From: Sipunculus nudus
Taxonomy: Eukaryota > Annelida > Sipuncula > Golfingiida > Sipunculidae
DNA length: 64,000 bases
Assembly: GCA_026874595.1 (NCBI GenBank)
Contig: CM049307.1
Location: 39,350,862 to 39,414,861, forward strand
Direction of reading: 5' to 3'
The number at the start of each line of letters is the position of its first letter. The stretch's first letter is position 1. This document shows positions 23,001 to 32,915 of the stretch, piece by piece. A program made the position numbers and the translations under genes. The notes under the pieces are model-generated. The model saw only the letters and a list, made by a program, of their open reading frames with translations, did no database searches and was not told where the DNA came from.

Positions 23001-23697
23001 GCTAAAAATCAATAACTTACCTAATTTGCAAGCTTTTATTTTCAAATTTCAGATTTAAACAAATTAAATACTTATGTTTACATGCTGTGAAAATTAAATT
23101 CAAATACATGCCATGGTCAAAGTTGGGCAAAATTTAAGGTACTGATTTTATTTTTATGCTAATAACTTAGAAAAATTTACAAAACTCAGATCTAATTTTG
23201 GGTAAACAATTGAATCTTAATTAAACAAAGTTATATACTTGTGAAAATAGTCTCTAGTTTCAAAATTGTTCATGTTAAGTGAGTAAATATTTTTTCCTGA
23301 TTTTTTACAAAGACCATTATGTTCGGGCCCATAACTTAAAGAAATTATACTGAACGGACTTAATACCTGGCAAGTATATAGGAAATATAAAGGAGACTAC
23401 TTCTGGTAAATGTTAACAAAAATAGATATGTTGTTTTGATATTAGGCAGTCCTGAAGTGTGATAATAGGTTTTTAATGGAAATTTTGAGGTTTTCCCTAA
23501 ATATCTCAAAGGAACAAAGTCATATTGACCCAATTTTCAGTATGGAAGGAGATTTTTGGGAATCTAACAGTATGCTGAATTTCGGATTTGTAGGTCTGAT
23601 GGTTTCAAAATGTGCCGGTCTCATTGACAGACAGACAGACGACAGACAATGGACCATGACTATAGCTCAGATGACTTATAGTCAGCTGAGCTAAAAA
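23001..23697. repeat. Monomer 4 of the composite repeat
   Basis: Begins CAATAACTTACCTAATTTGC and ends with GACAGACAGACGACAGACAA then GACTTATAGTCAGCTGAGCT and AAAA. Confidence 0.8.
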
Positions 23698-25255
23698 AAA
23701 GTGCACATGCAAAGAAAAAAAAAAAAAGAAAAAAGAATATTTCATATGTAGGGCAGTTCATGTCTAGGACTTAGGACCTTGCACATGACAAGTCCATATT
23801 TAATATAATTGCTTAATAATAACATACAATAACAACTGTCTGTATTAAGCGTCTTAATACCAATATCAGCCAAGATACACTACAGTCACACACAGAGAAA
23901 ATATATACAACAATTAATTCATATATAGGACAGTTCAAGTCTAGGATCTCGCACATGGCAAGCCAAAATTAAATAATAAATAAATATTACATCTCTAGCT
24001 CTTTCATTCTATCTCTCTTTCTCTCAAAATTTAATATTATTTAGTATTGGAATACTTTAGTATTAATAATAATTTAGTATTCTTTGTATTGAAATTCATG
24101 TATTACCTTCTATGTATTACCACTCTCTTTCATTCTCTCTCTCTGTCTCTCTCATGCATATATATATATATTAAATATGAAAAAGTTTTGGTGAAGAATT
24201 TTGTTCATTATATGGCTGGAAATGTCTGGCTAAAGTTGACACATTTCCCATATATTTTATAATATTCTTACTATCAATATAAATAAAATAAATCAATCAA
24301 ATGGAAAGGTTATAATATATCTTTCACAAATCAAATATATCGATATAATAGTGGTTCTATCCTTCATATTTAATACGTAATTAAATCATATGGCTCCCCA
24401 GAGTTAATAAAAGGCTATGGTTTTTAGTGTTTGAGCGCCCTCTGCTGTGTCCATAAGTCACTGTTCAAGTATGGTATGGCAAGATCACATGCATGCACAC
24501 TCACTACCGGTATGGTAGGAGTGTTGACATTCGTGTCATACTGGTATGGCATGAAGGCCGGCATATATATAATATATGTCATATGACATGGGCGATATAA
24601 GGTGAAGGTAGCAGGTCTTCAAAACTGTGCAACCGTGCAACTGGCGTGTCATCGGCATTCCTATGGAATATGCACAGCAACAAGTGTTGTAACTTTATTT
24701 TTACGTCTGACTAGTATTGTACTCTGAGCACATTGTGTTGTGTGACTGTGTGTGACTGTGTGGTTCAGGACTGATGCAGGGCAAGGCAGCGCGAAGGCTG
24801 CCATGGTTACGACATGGCCAGCAGCCAGCCTTGCTCCACTACACGTGTTGGTCAAAGTGTTGATGGAAATACTTACACTTTGATCCATGTCTGTAGTTTT
24901 TTTTTTGTAAAACGATAATCTGTGTCTCACTTCAGGCAAAAACTACCTTTGTACCTCGGAACCACCCAGCGACTTCACTCGTAAAACTGCCTACAACGGC
25001 ACGGTTTAATGAATCACGAATTCAGTGAATGCCTTTTGGCTCGCTGACTGGAACTGAAAGTGAAGGTTGGGCCGACTTTGAGGATGGCCCAACACATACG
25101 GACTCCATTTATCTGTGATATGGACTGATCAATGTTTATTATATGTCAGCGCTGTAGACTGCAGCAATTTTGAGGACGGCCAAAAGAAAATATGTAGGCT
25201 TATTTTCAGTTTGATTTTCTTAATATACGAAAATCCTTTTGGGTATATGGATATT
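23698..25255. other. Gene-free stretch with minor simple repeats
   Basis: A phrase with GGACAGTTCA(A/T)GTCTAGGA(T/C) and GCACATG(A/G)CAAG is repeated at about 23752-23794 and 23928-23964. A CTCTCT-rich tract lies near 24120-24155. CpG is more frequent at 24500-25100 than around it, but I could not support an exon. Confidence 0.4.
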
Positions 25256-25264
25256 GTCGAGACC

Positions 25265-25265
25265 G

Positions 25266-25298
<33 letters not shown>

Positions 25299-25402
25299 CA
25301 ACGATCGACTTTTTTAGTTCAATTTTAGGCCTATGCATGACAAGAAAATTGCTCGGAATAAGCATCCAAATGACACCTGTTGAACCCCCCCCCCCCCCCC
25401 TC
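25265..25402. repeat. Poly-C, (CT)n and second poly-C tracts
   Basis: CCCCCCC followed by about 18 CT units at 25265-25299, then an 18-base C run at about 25386-25401. Frames across them are low-complexity artefacts. Confidence 0.9.
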
Positions 25403-25494
25403 CCTTTGCAAAAAATCCGCGCCTGTTATAGTTTCCGTTATGTCATTTCTAGTTTGCTTGGTTCTCATGCAGAGCATCCGGCTGCTAAAAAAAA

Positions 25495-25795
25495 AATTGA
25501 GACGAGATTGAAATCCAGGCGGATTTTAAATTCGCCTAGAGAAGATAGCGATTGTGATCACGCCAAGGCGGATTATCTCGCCTAGACGGATTATAAACTT
25601 GCCTAGACTAGATCAGAATCGCAATCTCGCCTAAGCGAGATTAAAATCCATCATGGAACAAGCCAGGGTTTTAATCTCGCCTAGGCAAGTTTTAAATCCG
25701 TCTGGTATCATCCAGGCAAGTATAAATCCGCCTGAAATCACTTAAGCGAGCTTAAAATCTGCCCAGGCGAGATTAAAATAGTCATCTGATCTAAT
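25495..25795. repeat. Array of degenerate TCGCCTAGGCGA palindromes
   Basis: About ten half-sites related to TCTCGCCTAGGCGAGA alternate with AT-rich links such as ATTTTAAAT and ATTAAAATC. Examples are ATTCGCCTAGAGAAG, AATCTCGCCTAAGCGAGATT and AATCTCGCCTAGGCAAGTTT. Orientation alternates, so most of the region can fold on itself. I do not recognise the family. Confidence 0.7.
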
Positions 25796-25799
25796 TTCC

Positions 25800-26639
25800 T
25801 AATATATTATGCATTGTAATTGACGTATGAAAGTTGTTTTCAGTCAGATTTTCAATATCTTAACACTAAATGAATATATAGAGTTCACAAGAAATATATT
25901 TATTAATATTTATAGAACATTATAATATTAATGTAATAATTATTAATGTAATAATTAACATTACTTTTTTAAAATGGAATTATTAAATAGGTATTTGATT
26001 ATTACTTGCACCTTTGATGTGTTTCATGTGGTTTACAGCATCCATATATATCATAACAATTATTTGCTTAAACTTAATAAATCTTTTTTTTTTTTTCTTT
26101 TTTTTTTTTTTAAGGTGTGCCCCCTTCAAGGAGCATGCCGACAAGGTGGCATTTTCTATGCCGCTGACGTCACATTCCCAACCTCGGAGAAAACCAACAT
26201 TGGACATAAATTGCCAGCACTGACTTTATATCCCCCTACAAGAACCACAAGAAATAACTCAGCCACCTCAAGTGCGAAAATGACTCGGAATTCTCAAAGT
26301 TCATTTGGCTTCAACAGAAAACAAACACCACATATTTTATAGACTGCATGGCGGGTCCTCAAGCACGCACCCCTTAAAGAGCTCCCCAGTGAAAGTGGTA
26401 ATCTTTGCCTGGAAGAAAAGGTTCAAATCATAACGTACCCTAAGACACAAACCCTTAACAAAAGATCAGAGCTATTTTCCAAATGCAGACATAAGCATAA
26501 TCCCCATTCACTCTCACCTGACCATGGCTGAGTGAACGTAATTACATAATGTCATCAACCGTTCCTTAACATTTCACATCTGACGATTGCGACAGCATGA
26601 AAACGCGTGTTAATGTGTAACTATACATTTTCGTTTTAA

Positions 26640-26644
<5 letters not shown>
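25800..26644. other. Gene-free stretch, nothing recognised
   Basis: A 30-base T-rich run at 26083-26112 precedes sequence of ordinary composition. The frames at 25974-26342 have no recognisable domain. Confidence 0.4.

Positions 26645-26699
<55 letters not shown>
26645..26699. repeat. (TA)n microsatellite
   Basis: Uninterrupted TA run. It directly borders the dispersed repeat at 26703. Confidence 0.97.
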
Positions 26700-26700
<1 letters not shown>

Positions 26701-26702
26701 GG

Positions 26703-26995
26703 TATATTAGATTAAAATCTAATGGTCAGTTTTCAGCACAGAGATAACACAAATGATTAGATTTTTAGGTTGTCGGCAGTGCAATGAATGCTACAAGAAT
26801 CAACTTTTTTTATCCGCTCGGTCGGACGCTTGTGCCTGTGATCCCCACTAAAGCTGGGTGAATGATACAGTAAACAGTTTACTGCAAACTAAATATTTTA
26901 TATCTTAAAGAAATGAACTGATTTTCCAGCAATCAATATGGCGATGGCAGTATCATTCATAAAACAATGGGTTTTATTTATTTTTAAAAATTGAC
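26703..26995. repeat. Dispersed repeat, copy 1 (partner at 36120-36515)
   Basis: Shares with 36120-36515 the ordered words TGGTCAGTT, CGGACGCTTGTG (there CGCACGCTTGTG), GTGATCCCCACT, GAATGAT(A/G)CAGTAAAC, TGGCGATG(G/A)CAGTATCATTCA and CAATGGGTTT. Both copies lie next to a (TA)n run. Noncoding; family unknown. Confidence 0.75.
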
Positions 26996-27099
26996 AATGT
27001 TTTCAGGTGTAATGGTGTTACCTATGCACTAGACCTAAATGGTAACTTAATTGACATATATTACACCACCAACATTTCACATTAATGAGTGCCAAGCAC

Positions 27100-27101
<2 letters not shown>

Positions 27102-27173
<72 letters not shown>
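27102..27173. repeat. (TA)n-(GA)n compound microsatellite
   Basis: About 33 bp of TA joined to about 36 bp of GA. Confidence 0.97.
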
Positions 27174-27175
<2 letters not shown>

Positions 27176-27714
27176 TGCATTTACTTTTGCTTCTTGTAAT
27201 CTGTAGTGATTTAGCAATTTTTTCAAGGAAAACTGCTGAACATTAAGGTTCTGTTTCTAAATCAGGAGCTAAATCTGAACCCTTTGTAGTTGGAAAAATA
27301 ATAAACGGGATGAATCAATTCTTAGCAATTTCTACACCAGTTTATAATTTTAAATCTAAAACATTTCTAGTCAGGCTATGCCTTTTCCCCCTCAGCATAA
27401 AAGTACCTCACACGTTTACTGTAGAATGACCCTAATAAAATTATTTTTTTCATGGCGCGTTGCCTATTTGTTATAACTTACTGACAGAAATCAACAACTT
27501 TAATTCAGGGTTTGGAAGGCCTGTATTGTTTGAGATATTTTATTGGTACTGAATATGCACATAAACATATTACATGATACAGTTATATAATGGATTGATT
27601 GCAAGATACTGATTCGAAAATTTCTTCGTTTCTGATGTGGTTTGCATTGGGATGTCCATAAAGATTAAGATATTCTACAGGTATATTATTAACAGATGTT
27701 TAATTCTAGATTTG
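27174..27714. other. Gene-free stretch, nothing recognised
   Basis: AT-rich sequence without coding or repeat signal. Confidence 0.4.
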
Positions 27715-28020
27715 ACATAGAGTTGGCACTGAAGTATATAAAGGGGTAGACGGACGTTTCGGACACGGACGTAAGTTAGAACGACAAAGGTTTAAGAGAT
27801 TGTGGCAGCGCACAGGCCTTGTCGTTCATCACCAGATGTTTTAAGCTCAACGTAATCAGGTCACAAAACTTATTAAAAAAAAGTTAAATTATTTTTCGCC
27901 AATAAGCGAAACCCGGAGAAAGCGGAGGCGAGAGAAGGAGAAGGAAATTTGGTCCATATGCAATACTCGTTCAGTCTTCAAAGCTGCCACAACACACAGG
28001 TAATGTTGAGTTGGGTAACA

Positions 28021-28306
28021 AGTTTAATGGGGTTTTTTTTCAGTGACAAAATTACAAAAATTCGTGAAAGTGTTGAGGAGACTGCACCTCCTGCTCAGAC
28101 TGATGATCATATGCCTTGTTCTGATGAATATTCCAGGTGTGACAGAAACATCTGTTATTAAGCTTATTAAGTCAATCACAGCGAATTCTTGCTCTTTGGA
28201 CCCTATTCCAACTTGTATGATTAAAAATATGCAGCTTCTGTGGCAAAGCCGATCAATAAAATTATCAACAAATAATTTAGTAGTGATGAAGTGCTTTGTA
28301 TTCTAA
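28021..28306 (+). pseudogene. CR1-like ORF2 fragment, linker to RT start
   Basis: Two overlapping frames carry FFSDKITKIRESVEETAPPA and then IKSITANSCSLDPIPTCMIK. Both are recognisable conserved phrases before and at the start of CR1-like RT. The change of frame between them near 28140 shows decay. Confidence 0.75.
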
Positions 28307-28551
28307 AATGGGCTTAGACCTTTGCTTAAGAAGATTTCCTTGATCCTGGATTGATGAAAAATATAGACCAGTTTCAAACCGTCCATATTTGTCTAAACTG
28401 TTAGAGAAACAAGCTGATTTTCATTTTACAGCATATGACGATGTGCGTGATATTATTGACCAAAATTAGTTGCTCAACAGAGACATCTCTTTTACGTGTA
28501 TGGAATGACATTTTACCTGCTGTAGCTAATGGTAAAGCCGTTGCGTAGACA

Positions 28552-28761
28552 ATGCTGGACCTTTCAGTTGCTTATGACACCAGAGATCATCAAATTTTGC
28601 TTAATCGTTTACATGACTGCTATGGTTTTCGGGGGACATCTATGAAATTGATGCAGTCTTATCTGTCTTTGTCGTTTACAACGTGTTCTGATATGCGATG
28701 CGACTTCTCAGTCCAAAGAGCTGGTTTATGGTGTCCCACGGGGCTCTGTTCGGGGGCCTAA
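28552..28761 (+). pseudogene. CR1-like reverse transcriptase motif A-B fragment
   Basis: LDLSVAYDTRDHQILLNRLH is RT motif A (usually LDLSAAFDTVDH). YGFRGTSMKLMQSYLS and the degenerate motif B GLWCPTGLCSGA (usually GVPQGSVLGP) follow. Substitutions in motif B would abolish activity. Confidence 0.85.
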
Positions 28762-29027
28762 AAGTATTTAAGCGCTATAGTTGTCCCTTGTCATATATAT
28801 TATTAGAAAACTGAAACTAGATTATCAAATTTATGCGGATGATAGATTTATACTTTTTTTTAAATCAGTCATTTAGTATTAAAGTTTGTTATTACTTTTT
28901 AAAACACTCCAAGGGATGGCACCAGGTTACCTTTCAGTTTCAGGCATATATTTGATGTGTATATGTTCCAGCACGGAACTTACGGTCTATGCTTTAGTTT
29001 TACACTAGTGGTGCCATCATCCGGCTC

Positions 29028-29059
29028 AGGGGCGAATCCAGGATTTTGGAAAAGGGGTC
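29028..29059. mobile_element. Terminus-like fragment of a hAT-type element
   Basis: CAGGGGCGAATCCAGGATTT then TGGAAAAGGGG resembles the ends of non-autonomous hAT-like elements. It separates the CR1-like sequence from the minus-strand LINE. No matching right terminus was found near 32540-32590, so this is weakly supported. Confidence 0.3.
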
Positions 29060-29070
29060 TCCAACCCAGA
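29060..29070. repeat. Target-site duplication, left, of LINE copy 2
   Basis: TCCAACCCAGA, identical to 32528-32538. Confidence 0.8.
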
Positions 29071-29275
29071 ACAGAGCAGAATTTTATTCAGGGAAAAGGC
29101 CTCAGGCCCAAAGTTCCAAACATTTCAATAAATATTCAATTTAAACATGTACAACAATCCAATGGAAGGTAGCAGTCTTATATTTTCTAGTAAACTGCCA
29201 TTAACACAAGTAACAGAACTGCATACTTACATACATATAAATCTGTTTTGCCATCATTTGTGAGTATAAACATAA

Positions 29276-29692
29276 TTACATTTCAATAAACAAATTAATT
29301 GGATAATGCAAGTCTTGTCTAATATATTTTAACTTCAAATTGTGATATAATTTACACTCTTGCATAAAGTGAGCTTCATTCTCAACAATATTGAATCCAT
29401 AGCATAAACAATATTTACAGATCCTCTCTTCCCGAGAAATGTTATTATGACGGCCCATTTCTATAGCTAATTCATGATTTGAACATCGAAGTTTAGCAAG
29501 TGCTGTACGGTGTTGTTTATTTGGGATACAATCAACATATTTTTCTAGAGTGCGCATAGATTTAAAAGTACCATAATAGTATGGTTTACTGCACAATTCA
29601 ATATCACCACGCCAATTTTGAATAGCCAAATCTATTATTCTCATTTCATCCTCTTTCATAAAATAATTCACATCTCCAATGTACTGTGCCAT
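29276..29692 (-). pseudogene. LINE copy 2 ORF2 C-terminus with Cys/His knuckle
   Basis: 138 residues. HRTALAKLRCSNHELAIEMG leads to RICKYCLCYGFNIVENEAHF and MQEC, a C-x2-C-x12-H-x4-C pattern. It probably corresponds to the nucleic-acid-binding knuckle at the end of LINE ORF2. The natural stop at 29276 leaves a short 3' untranslated part of about 200 bp. Confidence 0.8.
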
Positions 29693-30007
29693 CTAAACAT
29701 ATCCAAAACCAGATTGGAACAACAATGTTCTTACTTGAGATACCCAATTTGATTTACCACTGTTGTCTAAATTCATCAACATATTGTACACCTGTTTCTG
29801 ATATCTGTGTTCTGGCATATGCAAAAGTCCAATCCAATACTTAATACAACGCAATAAGCAAGTTACAAACAAAGGAAATCTGCCACATTCTCCTGATGCT
29901 GCTGCATTTGGAGTACTATGACCTACATTTAAAATGTGTTTGCAGAATTTGTACTGTACTCTCTCTATTGTTTCTGTTTTTTTTAAAACCCCATAACTCA
30001 CATCCAT
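29693..30007 (-). pseudogene. LINE copy 2 ORF2 thumb/connection fragment
   Basis: 104 residues including ERVQYKFCKHILNVGHSTPN and VRTLLFQSGFGYV, matching 16690-16971 in copy 1. A stop separates it from the C-terminal fragment by only one codon, so a single substitution split them. Confidence 0.75.
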
Positions 30008-30563
30008 ATGTTAGTATTGGCACTACCATTTGATCAAACAAATAAAAGAGATGTTTTGTACTTACATATTTTAACATTTTGCTGAATGTTTTAATCAAGC
30101 ATACAGCTTTGTTTGCTTGTAAAACCTGCTGTTGTTGTGTTTTTGACCAAGATAATTTTGTGGAGAAAATAATACCAAGATATTTGTAGTATAGAACCAC
30201 TTCTATCTGATAACCTTTTAAATACCATCTCTCACATTTCGTAAAAGGACCACCTTTCCTTAAAACCATAATCTTAGTTTTATCTGTATTAATTTTGAAA
30301 CCATAATTTTCACAAAACTTTTGGAAAAGATCAACCTGTTGCTGAAGTCTACCTACAGTATCTCCACAATTAACCATATGATCTGCAAATAACAATGTCA
30401 TTAAATTTGAGAGATTACATATATCCCTTGACAATCGCTTCCATCTAACGTTACAATACAATATAAAGAAAATATTTAATAAAGGACTTATCATACAACC
30501 TTTCCGGGTATCTAACGAACATGCAAAATAATCTGCAAGATCACTCTCAGTTAATATATACAA
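29916..30563 (-). pseudogene. LINE copy 2 reverse transcriptase, palm half
   Basis: 215 residues: GCMISPLLNIFFILYCNVRW, then LLFADHMVNCGDTVGRLQQQ where FADD is expected, then NTDKTKIMVLRKGG, YYKYLGIIFSTKLSWSK and DQMVVPILTYGCELWGF. The second catalytic aspartate is His (codons GAT CAT at about 30382), so polymerase activity is lost even without the frame breaks. Confidence 0.88.
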
Positions 30564-30726
30564 GACTGCATTTTTGAATACATTGATTTTATAACACGTA
30601 ATTTACCATTTATGCCTTGTTTTAATCAAACATACCAACATAAATTATGTTGTACACAATCAAATGCTTTTGCAAAGTCAATATATAAACATCAAAACCT
30701 ACCTTTTTTAACCAAGTATTTTTTAA

Positions 30727-31146
30727 CTAAAGCATACAAAATAATGCCTGGTCAATTGTAATATATCCTTTCATGTAACCAGCTTGTGATTCAGATAAAA
30801 TACTCATTACCTCAACAAACTGCGAAAGGTTATTGTTCAAAACTTTAGTAAATATTTTGCCAGTAACATTTAGTAAGGATATCCCTCTATAATTACCAGG
30901 TTCATTCTGAGAACCCTTCTTTTGTAATGGAAATATTATTGCTTTACTCCATTTTTTTTCAGGAAACGATCCCTTATTGAAAATCTTATTAAATAAAGTA
31001 TATAATAAAGGCAAAATAATTTCTAAAATTGATTTAATAATATCCACCTGGAGTCCATCTGGTCCAGTGGATTTACCACTGTGCATTTTAGTTATTGCCT
31101 GTCTTTTTTCAAGTACTGTTATCTCATTGTTAAGTGATCCACACAA
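30727..31146 (-). pseudogene. LINE copy 2 reverse transcriptase, fingers half
   Basis: 139 residues. SGKSTGPDGLQVDIIKSILE is the start of RT. SKAIIFPLQKKGSQNEPGNY and RGISLLNVTGKIFTKVLNNN are motifs 1-2, and LSESQAGYMKGYITIDQALF is motif 3. Ends at a frame break before the first catalytic Asp, which lies near 30670 in another frame. Confidence 0.88.
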
Positions 31147-31180
31147 TTACTATTAAAATTATTTTTGAAATATGTGTCAG

Positions 31181-31429
31181 CTAAAATGTGAAAATCTTCT
31201 TTAACTTCATTTTTATTTTCATTAAGTAAATCTCTGAAGTAATTAAACCAATCGTCTGCTGGAATGTGACTAACTCTCTTCTCTTTCTTGAGACACTTTT
31301 AATACAGGCCCATGAATCATTTATATTTTTAGTGTTTGATAAGTATTTCACAGTGCACTCTTGTTTAGATTTCTTTTTATTATCATAAAGGTTTTTAAAT
31401 TGTTGTCTCTTCTCTTTGTATCTATTCAA
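31181..31429 (-). pseudogene. LINE copy 2 endonuclease-RT linker
   Basis: 82 residues, Lys-rich, with FKNLYDNKKKSKQ and NDSWACIKSVSRKRR. It lies where LINE ORF2 has a variable basic linker between endonuclease and RT. Confidence 0.65.
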
Positions 31430-31479
31430 ATCATAAATATTTCAAGATATCCTATATCTATCAAGTGCTGTATATTTAA

Positions 31480-31884
31480 TCAACTTCGCTTTAGCACATT
31501 CATCATCCCACCAGTTTGGTTGAGACCAACTCTTTTACTTTGGTAATATTTAGGTTCAGTAAAAATATGTAACACTTTATTCAAATATTCAATAGCCTTT
31601 TCAACATCTTGCTGAGCATAATAATTAAAATTACATATGTGATCATTATACAAATTTTCATTATCATTTAAAAGTTCAACTACAGCCTGTGACTTAAGTT
31701 TGTACCTTGTCCATGCAGTTGTGTGCACAATATTTTCTTGAACTGTTCGTACAGATTCAACTTTTAAAGTACATTTCACTAGAAAGTGATCTGACAAATC
31801 TAACCTTAATACTGTAAACGATTTCATTTTAATAAAAAAATTCAGCAATAACAATAATGTAGTCAAGAACACTCTGTCCAGCAT
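31480..31884 (-). pseudogene. LINE copy 2 endonuclease, C-terminal part
   Basis: 134 residues beginning LDRVFLT and containing LRLDLSDHFLVKCTL. The SDH box holds the catalytic Asp-His pair of APE-type endonucleases. The basic tail (VGLNQTGGMMNVLKRS) leads into the linker after a frame break. Confidence 0.8.
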
Positions 31885-32003
31885 GTGTTACACATGTGTT
31901 ATCACCTACAATATCTGGAAGACTCTAGCATTCATGTTTTGAATATTAAAAGCACAACACAACTGTTGTAATGAAAATCCAAATTTGTTAGTTTTACCAT
32001 CCT

Positions 32004-32520
32004 TTAAATTTTTCTGTACACTTTAAATTCATCTGAAGGGTACACTTCATTCGAACCGATGAATCCTAAATGATCATTTTCTATGTAATCACACATTCTA
32101 CCAATCCTGGCATTCAGATCACCCATTAAAATTACATATAAATCTCCATATTTTGACATCATATCTACCATAATACTTTCAAGTCTTACTATTCCATCAC
32201 TTTCCATCTAAAGATTCATACAGTACCGGACCCTCTGGAGCAATATATGCACATATTAACAGAACTGGTTTCTCTGAATTAAAAGTAGCACCATCCAATA
32301 TTAAAGCAATTATATCTATATATATATATTTGTGAACATTTATTATGCTGAAATTGCAATTCTTTCTTAAACATACAATGATTCCTCCTCTACCAACATT
32401 TTCTCTAACACTTGCAAAATATATAAATTTGTCAAAGCAGTAGTCAACTCTTCATCATAAGATACCCAGGTTTCCCCAATACACAATATATCAGAATCAT
32501 TCATTAAATCTTAAATATTC
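32004..32520 (-). pseudogene. LINE copy 2 endonuclease, N-terminal part
   Basis: LMNDSDILCIGETWVSYDEE (about 32505-32446) carries the catalytic Glu of the ETW box. After a gap with stops, VILMGDLNARIGRMCDYIEN (in 32004-32207) is the GDLNAR box of the APE endonuclease fold. The first strand of the domain is missing, so the insertion is slightly 5'-truncated. Confidence 0.8.
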
Positions 32521-32527
32521 TGGTGGG

Positions 32528-32538
32528 TCCAACCCAGA
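32528..32538. repeat. Target-site duplication, right, of LINE copy 2
   Basis: TCCAACCCAGA, the partner of 29060-29070. Confidence 0.8.
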
Positions 32539-32585
32539 GGACTAAAGAAAAAATTTTTTGGAGATTGAGCATTTTGTCGCGCGTA

Positions 32586-32915
32586 TATAACACTGCGGTC
32601 CAGTGCTTTGGAACCGGTTGCCACAAGAATTAAGATAAGAGACAAACATGAATGTTTTAAAGATATGTTAAAAACATTTCTTTTTAAGAGAGCTAATAGT
32701 TTGTTATTAGTGTATGAAATTTAGTTTTAGGTTTATATAACTGCTATATTATATATGTAATTACTATCATAATTGTATTTTAAAGGTTAAGTGTATAAGA
32801 TTTTAATATAATATGGCATGTATTTATATTAATTTAAATTTGATTGTAAAGGGCCATGAGCAAACGAGATTTTGTATGGCACTATATAAATGCATTTTTT
32901 TTTTATTATTACATG
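32586..32915 (+). mobile_element. CR1/Jockey-type LINE remnant, 3' end (plus strand)
   Basis: Resumes the interrupted CR1-like element. GPVLWNRLPQELR, then in the next frame RDKHECFKDMLKTFLFKRAN, form the standard C-terminus of CR1-like ORF2. The 3' untranslated end reads GGCACTATATAAATGCATTT then TTTTTTTATTATTA, the usual hairpin-plus-simple-repeat tail of these LINEs. One frameshift separates the two coding phrases. Confidence 0.82.

Larger units (their letters stand above)
18640..23697. mobile_element. Composite interspersed repeat of about 690-bp monomers
   Basis: The left end reads GGGACCTATGGGTCACGTCG then CTCAGCTGG. The right end reads GACTTATAGTCAGCTGAGCT then AAAA, after a GACAGACAGAC simple tract. 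Inside, the words CTAATTTTGCAGCTTTTATTT, GGCAAAATTTAAGGTAC, GATTTTTTACAAA and GGAACAAAGTC recur in the same order in each monomer. No coding frame runs through it. I recognise the general type (multi-copy mollusc-like noncoding repeat ending in GAC-rich sequence and GAGCTAAAA) but not a named family. A 1.5-kb element at 19540-21084 interrupts it. Confidence 0.55.
27715..29027 (+). mobile_element. CR1/Jockey-type LINE remnant, 5' part (plus strand)
   Basis: Conceptual translation in shifting frames gives, in order: LERQRFKRLWQRTGLVVHHQ (the post-endonuclease linker typical of CR1-like elements); FFSDKITKIRESVEE; SCSLDPIPT; LDLSVAYDTRDHQILLNRLH (RT motif A, Asp followed by DH); DYQIYADDR (RT motif C, YADD); and LLLFKTLQGMAPGYLS. 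Stops and frameshifts are frequent. It continues at 32586-32915 after an insertion. A deletion removed the segment between motif C and the C-terminal block. No endonuclease domain is visible upstream. Confidence 0.8.
29071..32527 (-). mobile_element. Non-LTR retrotransposon (LINE copy 2), nearly complete ORF2
   Basis: On the minus strand it starts in the apurinic-type endonuclease domain (NDSDILCIGETWVS at about 32505). It then shows GDLNARIG, LSDHFLV, a linker, RT fingers (PGNYRGISLLNV), RT palm (FADH in place of FADD), the thumb, the GFGYV block and a C-terminal Cys/His knuckle. It ends CCTTTTCCCTGAATAAAATT with no poly(A). It is flanked by perfect 11-bp duplications. It sits inside the CR1-like element, in the opposite orientation, so it is the younger of the two. 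Frameshifts and a mutated catalytic Asp make it inactive. Confidence 0.88.

Noticed and set aside
25129..25365. 78-codon frame with EREREREREG as a charged coiled coil
   Set aside because: Translation of the (CT)n run.
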